Assembly: GCA_949592205.1 (NCBI GenBank) | Contig: CATIUR010000001.1 | Coordinates: 316,404,750-316,468,749, forward strand | DNA length: 64,000 nucleotides | Reading direction: 5' to 3' | Origin: Helichrysum umbraculigerum | Taxonomy: Eukaryota > Streptophyta > Magnoliopsida > Asterales > Asteraceae | Part shown: positions 33,203 through 41,648 of the stretch, one piece after another | How the letters are laid out: each line of letters opens with the position of its first letter | How positions within the stretch are numbered: position 1 is the stretch's first letter | Made by a program: the position numbers and the translations under genes | Notes under the pieces: generated by a model | Database searches by the model: none | What the model saw: the letters and a program-made list of their open reading frames with translations, nothing else | Told to the model about the DNA's origin: nothing

Positions 33203-33315
33203 GGTCAAAGTTGGTCAAACTGGTCAAAGTTGGTCAAACTGATCAAAGTTGGTCAAACTGGTCAAAGTTGGTCAAACTGGTCAAAGTTGGTCAAACTGAT
33301 CAAAGTTGGTCAAAG
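33203..33315 (-). promoter_or_regulatory. W-box array in the solo LTR
   Basis: Six 19-bp units of GGTCAAAGTTGGTCAAACT. Read in the element's own direction these give ten TTGACC words and two degenerate ones, alternately 9 and 10 bp apart. TTGAC(C/T) is the established binding core of WRKY factors. G1 has an unrelated 20-bp array at the same relative place. Confidence 0.7.
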
Positions 33316-35244
33316 TCATTAATTAATTCACCAAAACCCATTTTTGTTACCATTTTCCAAAAATAGTAAGTTTTGTCGTTTTTAGAAACCGAGCCGTTTC
33401 TGTTGACTTGGTCAAACATATTCGGTTTGACCCGTAACTTTCCCAAAACCCTTAGATATGTTCAAAAGTCCCAAAAAGTCATTCCTTCTATTTTTAGCAA
33501 GCCCGAAAGTGTCGGTTTTTATGTTATAACAAAATCAGTCCACACTTTATGTTTTCCAGAAAATACATCTCATTGTTGAATTTTTATAAAAATCCACAGT
33601 CCATAAACAAATCCAAAAGAATTACCAGTTATTCCCCCATGAATTATCAACTTTCTGTAATTTTTCCATGAATTCTATAGTAGTTTAAGTATTTTTAGAA
33701 ATTACATTTCTATTCTAAGTTCAGATTTGGACACATGCATGCAATCATCATTTCTGGGCAAAATCTACAAGGAATCGATAAAAGTGGTAAACACGAAAGT
33801 TGTAGACAACAAAATTTGTGAACTTTTGGCGGTTGTTTCAAGTCATTTGGAGATGTATAGCTCGAGATATGGAAAAAATACTAAGAGTAAAGTTTCTGGA
33901 TTTCTGGAACAGATTGTCTATGTGTTTTTATACAATTTATTAAAAATACTAAACGAACTCAGAAAAATATGAGGCTTACGGAGTTGGAAAGATTACTTCT
34001 TGAACTTAATGTTTGACTATAAAAACGTCCATTTTCATGAATAAATGAATTTTATTAAATTCGTGGAAGTGGATAAAACTTTCTAGACAGAAAGTTTTCT
34101 TGCATTCTTATGAGTTTTAAGTTAAGAAAACGAGTTTTTAAGCAAAATTTTGTTATAATACTTGTTGAGTAAACATTAATACATGTAAATGAGAGCATAA
34201 TAATGAAAGAAAAGTCCACACAATGGTGTTTATAAGGAAAGAATGGCAGATTGTAAGTGAGTAACTCTTGTAGTGTTGAAATCTTCAAAGAGCTTTTCAA
34301 GGAGATGATTTTTGTGGTGATGGTTCTTGGTGGTTTGTGGTGGTTTATGGTGATGAAGGTGGTGGTTTATTGGTGGTTTAATGACTGATTTTTAGTCTAG
34401 AGAGAGAAAGATAGAAAGAGGATGGAGAGAAAATGGGAAATGGTGAGGAGGTGAAATGAAATGATGATTCTTTTCTTGCATGAATAATGATAGGGGAAGG
34501 GGGGTGGTGACCACATGGGGCTGCAGAATTGGGTGCCCCATAAGATGGTGAAAATGTTTAAATTAGTTTCCCCAATTTACGTTACGTATTTCGGTCGTTT
34601 ACCCGATTGTTTCGACGTTTATTCGTACGTAAAACGTTAATTATACGTGTTTAATCAACGATTTAAATTTCGTCATTTTCACTTGAAGTATTTATTCTAA
34701 ATACTTGAAAGACATTTATAAAAATGTTTCGTTAAGTTGTCGGCCTCAATTTGCGTGCACGTTTTACGGAGGTTTAATCGCGTAGCGTTTTAAATAGACG
34801 TTTTTCTTTGACAACTATTATACGATGTTTTCAATAATAATTTCATACAAAATAATATATTTTAAATTATTAAAATATATTTTGACTTTCGTTCGATTGT
34901 CGGGCGCGTTCCGCGCGTTTCTGTTGCGTTTGAGACGTTTTAGCCAAAACGCCTTAGTTTTTCGTGTATTATTTTAACAAAATAATAATATATGATAAAT
35001 AACTTCTAAAAACATATTAAAGTTATTTATAGAAATGTTTTCACCAACGTCGTATTTATACTGTGTCGGACTCCGTCCGGTTGTTTCGGGTAATTACAAC
35101 TAATTACGTAAGCGTATATTCACAATAATATACAAATAGTTACAAGTAATTACAAGTATTTAGCCTAAGTCATATCTAAATGCACATAATTAGGGTTTCG
35201 GTTAAGTTTAAAAGTTATCCTAAATTGCCGGGTGTCACACATTT

Positions 35245-35456
35245 GCCGACATGGATTACCTCCCAATATCTATGATATTAATCAATCACAATGTCGCTGC
35301 GATGATCAACAAACTTGAGTTCTGGATAGAACGAGACCCGATGATTTCTATCGTCATCCCTAGTAAATTTCCATTATTTGTTGACCCCGCCTCTTACTTG
35401 ATCTCAAAATTGCGAGACATTTTTCCTGATTCCGTCAAGGAAAGAATCTACACAGC
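35245..35456 (+). pseudogene. Unrecognised D1 protein, following 70 codons
   Basis: In frame with 31356-32012. It contains NKLEFWIERDPM and FVDPASYLISKLRDIFPDS, matching DELEFWIERSPI and FVDPATYLINELRAIFPES in D2. D2 cuts it at 35457; the ACAGC at 35452-35456 is the inferred left TSD of D2. The codons that follow (to 35568) are D2 LTR sequence. Confidence 0.8.
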
Positions 35457-35995
35457 TGATGTGACCCAAAAAGTCATGTTTTTAAGTACTTATTTCCGCA
35501 CTTTTGGACTATTCTTTGGTGAAAACATTTCAAAAACAATCATTTATCATCAGAAATCACCAAGGTAGTCTAAATACGGGCGTTGCTACAAAAATCAGTA
35601 AAAACATCCATTTTGCACGTAAACCGAGGCAAAAACAATCACCTTAAAATTCCATTCTTGATTATCCTATCAAAGTAGATCTTAATGCATATTTTATGAT
35701 TCAATAGGAAAATCCAAGATCGGTGGTGAAAGAATCAAGAGAAACGGGTCAAGAACGAAGAAGATGTGCAGTCTAGAAGCCCGCCGATCGTCATCCGGAA
35801 CACGCAAAAGTCAAACACTTCCAATTTGGAAAACTCAGTGTCATTAGAAGCGTAATGGAAAAACGAAGCCAACGGCGCAAGAATCAAGCAAATCGGAGCC
35901 CAAACGAAGAAGATACGGACGACCCAAGCAACCGAGAAACAAGCGGAGGCCAAACCAAGCACCAACTCCCCCCCCCCCCCCCTTGGCCCTAGGTA

Positions 35996-36047
35996 CCGTA
36001 TACGGTACCCTAGGTGCCGTATACGGCCCTTGGGGTGCCGTATACGG
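35996..36047. promoter_or_regulatory. Three CCGTATACGG palindromes spaced 21 bp (D2 LTR)
   Basis: Perfect 10-bp palindromes begin at 35996, 36017 and 36038, ending about 110 bp upstream of the TATA box. The same palindrome and spacing occur in both E LTRs. Confidence 0.8.
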
Positions 36048-36159
36048 GGTCTGGTGGCTTGTGAGGTGCCGTTTGCCCCTTGGTCCGATGGTCCCGTATC
36101 CAGCTTGGATGCTTGTATTTCATGCTTCAAGACTTGTACCAAGATCAACTAGCTTCTCC

Positions 36160-36167
36160 TATAAATA
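36160..36167 (+). promoter_or_regulatory. TATA box of the D2 LTR
   Basis: TATAAATA, followed by CA/CT-rich leader sequence. Confidence 0.65.
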
Positions 36168-38160
36168 CCTCACTCATTTCACCATTTCAAACACACCTTA
36201 CACCTCTCATTTTCACACACTTCTCTTTCTCTCTTTAGAATTCTCTCTCTAGCACTACTCTTAGGAGTTAGAGGAGAATTATTCTTGTAGTTAGTTCTCT
36301 CTCTAGTTTCTCTCTCTAGCACTACTCTTAGGAGTTAGAGGAGAACTAGAGAGATATAAGTTAGCCGTTAGAGCTAGAGGAAAGTGTCGTGGCCCCTATT
36401 GGTCGGACGGATTTGATTCCGGTCGTTGATCCAATAGCAATAGAAGCGGCGAACAGTGGGTTTTAAATTTGTAGAGCAGGGGAATCCTAAGCTGTATACT
36501 ACTGACAGACCTAAAAGGGCAGCAAGTGGTATGTATGAATCAGGTGTCGTTCTTCAAACTACAACGGGCATAGAAGTCTAGGAAGTTTTATTATCTTTGG
36601 AGATTCAGTTAGGGGGTTTTAAAAGCTTTTGGATAGGTTTGGTTTTTATAACTAAATATTAATTAAATAAAGAAAACAGAACTAAAGAGGTTTGTACGGA
36701 GACTCGGTCAACAGAGGATAAGCGAGTGTTTACTATGATTTCGTTAAATGTTATTGATGAATAGTCAAGGGTAAGGCTACTAGATGTGATGACTAATCCG
36801 GAGAGGATAGAAACATAATTAATGCAAAGTATTGTACCTACGACCGTTCCGCGGCTTCCATACGTTTGTACTCCACCAATGGGTGTTTCCAGCACTATAC
36901 CGAGTAATAGGGCGTTTTACGGTTTTTCCGTTACATTAATTAGGGTTCCACATTACTCCCGCAGATTTCCTATATCCTAATGAGCTACAACTACGATCCT
37001 ATTAAATATCTAACGTAGAGTTGTCCGCAATCAGATAAATAACATGTCACGTGGATAGCAGTTATAGAAGTCAGATACACCGGAAGTTCTCCCAAATGTA
37101 CAGACCAATTTAACCGACGACTATCCTCGAATCCTGGTCCCCAGTCACAGTCATCAGAGACGTCTGTATCGTAGCGTGAATTGTTGATTGAACAAGAACA
37201 CGAACGGGGATAATCCCGCGGACCAAGTTGAGATAATCGGGCTAACAGTCAGTTAAATTGTTCAGCATTACAGATATAAATCATCACAACTATTCCATGC
37301 ATGTTAATCCACTGTGTAAACCAATATTCTGTGTCTGAAAACCTAATTATACAGTTACTGATATGAACCAAGGGGATAACTCTAGTATGCATCATTCCTA
37401 AGGCAACAATCAAACAAGAACATGCGATAGGGTAACACATAACAGAACACCGTAATCCTAGCATAGCAGATAACCAATAATTAAATCATAAATATCCCGA
37501 AAGTTCTCTCAAAGATATATAACAGATAAACATGAATCTAACATATCTCTAATCATACGCTCCGTGTCTCTTATGATTTGTTTCAACCTAGAGAACACGG
37601 CCATACCAAGTTCATTGATCATCAAGTATAGAATAGGTAGAGAACGTACCACTAGTAATTGGCCAAGTTCTAGCAGGAAGCTTCTAACCACAGCATAGGT
37701 TGGATAAATAAACATTCGAGATTCAGTTTACGAGTTCATACACAGTTTAAAGTAACACGGGCAGAGTAACAGCATGGCATAAACATTTTGACTATTCTAA
37801 CATAACTACATCATAGTAAACACAAAGAAATGTCTAGCCTAACATTATATATCTAGCATACAATCCTAAACAAGCATAAACAAAGCAACACATGTTTAAA
37901 ACTGGAAAGTAAGAGATATATAAATAGAACCTGATACGAATTTATTACAGACAGATCTTCACAAATACAATGTCTTGGAGTGCCTCCGTACAAAAGCTAA
38001 AAGCTACCTCTACCTAACTATCTCTCTAACTAGCTCAATTCTAGAGAGAGAAAATCCCTTAGAGAGAGAAACTAGAGAGAGAGTGATGTGTGTGAGAGAG
38101 AAAGTGTAAGGAAGAAATGAGATGAGAAAGTTGGTATGTTGGTGAAGTGAGGGGTGTCCA

Positions 38161-38170
38161 CTATTTATAG
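38161..38170 (-). promoter_or_regulatory. TATA box of the E LTR (3' copy)
   Basis: Minus-strand CTATAAATAG; the equivalent in the 5' LTR is at 49189-49198. Confidence 0.65.
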
Positions 38171-38247
38171 GCAAAGCATAAAATCGCACGTACAACTCAC
38201 GAAGCAGCACGTACAAGCAAACGAAGCACGATATGGGGGTGCAGGGG

Positions 38248-38339
38248 CCGTATACGGCCTTGTAGGGGCCGTATACGGTGTAGTGAGGGCCGTATACGGT
38301 CTCACAAGGGCCGTATACGGTGTGTGGGGCCGTATACGG
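38248..38339. promoter_or_regulatory. Five phased CCGTATACGG palindromes (E 3' LTR)
   Basis: Copies begin at 38248, 38269, 38290, 38311 and 38330 (spacing 21, 21, 21, 19), starting 77 bp upstream of the TATA box in element orientation. Confidence 0.85.
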
Positions 38340-38836
38340 GCTCTGTCTGATTTCGTTCGTTGCTTAAAACGTCCGTATCTCCTTCGTTATGCGTCCGTTT
38401 GACTTGATTCTTTCGCTTGTGATTTCGTAATTCCGTTACGCTTCTAATGATGCCAATCTCACAGAAATTGGATGTGTAGAGCTTAGGCGTATCTGAAATG
38501 ACTTTTAATGGCTCTGAAAGCGTAGTGGTTTCTCCGTCCTTTGGCCGTTTCACTTGATTCCAGATTTTTCCGTCTCGATTTTACCTGTACAACAGATGGT
38601 AGAAGTTAGGAAGTGTGTCTTGACAGGAAAATGAGATCGGAGGAATCGGCCTGTATTAAAATGCTGTGTTTTGTGCATTTTTAGAGTGTTTTCAGTGATT
38701 TTTATCACAACGTCTACTTTTGAACCACTTTAGTGTATTTTAGTAAATAATCAATGTTTTGGAATGTTTTCACTAAAGAAAGGTACAAAATGTGAGGAAT
38801 AAAGCTTCTAAAAACATGACTTTTTACGTCACATCA

Positions 38837-40749
38837 AGTTATCCCACACTTAGACGTTGCTTGTCCTCAAGCAACAACTCTCTGAAAAATATTTTTAGGT
38901 CATGTTTTTAGGGGCGAGTCAGAGAATATGTTCCGAGATTAGCATTTTCTCATATAAGTCAGTTACTTCTAAAAGTGTGGAGGAGGATAAGATGATCCTT
39001 CCATAAACCAGAAGAGATTCTCTTAGGCGTACATCCAAATCTCATGATCTTGGGGTACACATGACTAGGCGATCTCACTATAGGTGGTCACTCAATTCAC
39101 TCAAAGTGTATCGGGTTTCCTATCAATCTAGCTCAAACGAAATCGCTCAAAGTAGCCAGTCATGCTGCACTCATCGTCATAGGCTTGATCGAGAATCGGA
39201 TCTCCACCACTTAGGTGAGGACGGTGCTAATTATCTCAAGACATTCAGAGGGTTGTAATGTTTGGTGAGGGTGAAGGGTATGGATAGTGGTTTGTGAGGG
39301 TGTTTAGCTTATCCTAAAATCACTGAGATTATGAACAACTTTATTTAGAACGGAGGGGAGCGGAGAGTTGGTAGCTGTTTCAGCTTTTTGCAGGTTTTTT
39401 CATGAAGAGCAATGCTTTGAACTTTCAGCTTTATTTGCGGAGCTATTTTCTTTTCTTTTCTTTTCTTCAGAATTTCTTTTAGAGAATTTATATTTTGAAT
39501 CCTTTAGAAATCTTTTCCTCTTATCTTGATCATTTTGATTCTTTTCCAGGTGCTAATTTTTCCCGCACCATTGTCCTTACAGTTCTCTTGTGTGCTAATT
39601 TTCCCGCACCATTTGTTGAGAAGCTTGATTTTGGAGAATGCTAATGAGTAGGATATTTGAAACAGATATTCTAAAAGGTTGTTCTTCATAACCTCAGAAA
39701 TTCCAAGATAAGTTTGGAGGTAATTTTTGGGAAGTGGGTGAAAATTAGGGTTTTGAAGAAACGAAGGGTTTAGGCTCAACAGGGTATACTAGGCGGATCT
39801 TCGATACTAAAAATGAGCATCGGAAAGGGTTTTGGGCTTGAAAAGATATTTAAGAAATGGGTTAAGTCCTAAGGAATGTCAAGGTCATTTAATTGCACCT
39901 ATACCGCGTACGGTACACACCAATATGGTCTCGAAACGTATGTCAAGAGCAAGTTCTAATTCAGAGATACAGACATCGGCATACACACAAGAATTGAAAG
40001 TGAAGCATTAAAGATGAATGCTTTTGGGCTCAAGATACCTCACTGCAAAGGGTTGTATGTGTCTAGTCATGTTCCTTTGATTATTACTTCTTGTTTAAGC
40101 AATTTCTACCTTATTTCCTTTAGGCTTTTAGAAATATCATACTTATATTTTGAAAATGGTTTCTCTCAGTAGTATCTGAGACTCAAAAACTGAGTTAGAC
40201 TCATTAATTTTTGAAAAAAATTTGACCTTATTTTTGAAAATTTTTGAGAGAAAGATTACTATTGGACATAAAAAATCACCTATTAAGGTATTCTATACCT
40301 ACCATCCCACACTTAGAGGAACATTGTCCCTAATGTTCTCTTGAGTAGAGATTTTACTTAGTAAAATCCCACACTTAGAGTTTGAACATGTAAGTAGATG
40401 TTTCTCAAGTGTTTAATTTGGGCTGGAATCCCACACTTAGTGATAAGTTTAGGATGAGGTACAAAAATTAAATGTACTAACATAGGCATAATAAACATAA
40501 TTGAAACGGGGAGAAAGGAACAGAGAGACTCCCCATTTGTGTTTACTGGAATAGACTAGGTTTGTGCAGGAGTGGTGCTAGTGAATTGCTAGATTTTTAA
40601 GGACCAGGCTCGTTTAAGATCATCCATTCCACACAAAGCTGAATTCTGCAATAAACCACGACACACATATCATAGTATCTCATCTAGGTAACAAGTCTAA
40701 AGCGTAAGTACAGAGTTATAATACAAGAAGTAAATAATAAAGATAAAAT
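38837..40749 (-). other. E polypurine tract and 3' non-coding region
   Basis: CTAAGTGTGGGAT with following AACT (minus strand, 38837-38853) sits directly before the LTR. The same 13-mer recurs at 40304, 40366 and 40428. A CTTTT tract (39447-39475, purine on the sense strand) and a CCGCGTACGG palindrome (near 39906) have counterparts in D2. No gene is recognised. Confidence 0.75.
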
Positions 40750-41409
40750 CTAGTAATCATCAAGTAGGTCATCAGTGTCAGGATCAAACTCTGCCTCAAC
40801 ATCCCTGTCGAAAACAGAAGTCGGGGATGGAATGGAGAAATCCATAGCAGCCATAGCCTGACTCACGATCTCGTCAGAGGAAGTTACAGAAGTATGAGCA
40901 TCAAAGCTAGCCAGAAGCTGCTCTGTGAGGCCGTGATCTGGTGATGCAAATCCTGTGGGTAATGCTGGAGCAAGATCAGCAGCTGCAGTAGTGGGGCCAG
41001 TGGAAGGTCCAGCAGTAGAGAGAACAGGTGGATCAGCAGGAGGACAGAAGAACCATGGAAGTCGAGATGATCCTGGATCTGGGCCAAGCCTGAAGGGAAT
41101 GGCATCAGGTCTCGGAATCTCGAGCCGCTCACAGATAGAGGACATGATGTCGTGCTGGATGGAGAGTGTCCGAAAGAGGGCCCACGAAGCAGCTGGGTCA
41201 GCCGTAGTGATACCGTACTCGAAAGTGGGTACGGGGGCTGGCAAAGGTGATGAGGGCCCCTCATCGGGCAACTCCTCGTGAGTGATCGGGACATCAGTCA
41301 GGTCCTCCTCAGTGATGGTCAGCATAGCCGCTCTCTGTACTCTGCGTCTACGGGGTCTGTGTCGTCTGCGTGGTCTCGCAGCTACATGATCAGCGTCAAC
41401 AGCGTCCAT
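40750..41409 (-). CDS. E third ORF, 219 aa, function unknown
   Basis: It lies downstream of pol, where Athila elements keep an env-like or ORF-1 product. It starts MDAVDADHVAARPRRRHRPR, with an Arg-rich stretch that could serve as a nuclear-localisation or RNA-binding segment. A Pro-rich middle follows (with SWALFRTLSIQHDIMSSICE) and a strongly acidic C-terminus (FDPDTDDLLDDY). I see no signal peptide or membrane segment, so a true envelope role is unlikely. It does not visibly match the longer third frame of D2. Expression would probably need a spliced or internal transcript. Confidence 0.6.
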   Translation of the reverse strand: MDAVDADHVAARPRRRHRPRRRRVQRAAMLTITEEDLTDVPITHEELPDEGPSSPLPAPVPTFEYGITTADPAASWALFRTLSIQHDIMSSICERLEIPRPDAIPFRLGPDPGSSRLPWFFCPPADPPVLSTAGPSTGPTTAAADLAPALPTGFASPDHGLTEQLLASFDAHTSVTSSDEIVSQAMAAMDFSIPSPTSVFDRDVEAEFDPDTDDLLDDY

Positions 41410-41572
41410 CCAGAAACAAGATAAAATAAACAGGTAATGCTAACAGTGATAGTCAATACTTATCTCAGATTTTGCAATTCGAAGTCAGATAAGTGGCAAG
41501 CCTGCAATTTCATTAGTTCAGAGATAACCATACTTAATAAAAATAAACTAAGAAATAAAATGACAGAAATAA

Positions 41573-41602
41573 AGATAGGCTTGGGGTGCCTCCCAAGAGC
41601 GC
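41573..41602 (-). other. Athila post-pol block shared with D2
   Basis: A 30-base segment 46 bases beyond the E pol stop is identical to 53275-53304 of D2 (contains GCGCTCTTGGGAGGCACC). It fixes the junction at which D2 lost gag-pol. Confidence 0.85.
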
Positions 41603-41648
41603 TTGTTTTACGAGTCTCTAGCTTGACTCTTTGTACCTTTCTGTCGAC

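Larger units (their letters stand above)
32013..35239 (-). mobile_element. Solo LTR of the G1 family (3,227 bp)
   Basis: TGTCGCACCCCC...GGGTGTCACA, bounded by CATTT on both sides, with no internal region. This is the product of recombination between the two LTRs of a former G1-family element. It resembles the G1 LTR along its length, apart from the internal array. About 30 bases of it extend the D1 reading frame by chance to a stop at 32147. Confidence 0.95.
28664..35456 (+). mobile_element. D1: Athila-like non-autonomous retrotransposon, visible left part
   Basis: 5' LTR 28664-31182 (TGATATCAGGTAAAAAGTC...GCAACA), tRNA-Asp primer site, then one unrecognised reading frame in place of gag-pol. 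A solo LTR interrupts the frame (32013-35239), and D2 interrupts it again at 35457. The terminus and primer site match those of E, an Athila element. The remainder of D1 should lie right of the window. Confidence 0.82.
35457..36384 (+). repeat. D2 5' LTR, first part
   Basis: Starts TGATGTGACCCAAAAAGTCA, aligned with the E LTR start. It contains a run of 15 C (35968-35982), three phased palindromes (35996-36047), a TATA box (36160-36167) and a duplicated 38-bp segment starting TTCTCTCTCTAGC (36241 and 36308). E interrupts it after GAAAG (36380-36384). Confidence 0.85.
36385..38836 (-). repeat. E 3' LTR (2,452 bp)
   Basis: TGTCGTGGCCCC...GTCACATCA in plus orientation. It differs from the 5' LTR by scattered substitutions and a one-base indel near 38362. 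The short frames in it (for example 36659-36895) are repeated in the other LTR and are not genes. Confidence 0.95.

Noticed and set aside
35251..35568. Independent 105-codon gene
   Set aside because: Its first part continues the D1 frame, and its last part is the D2 LTR start.
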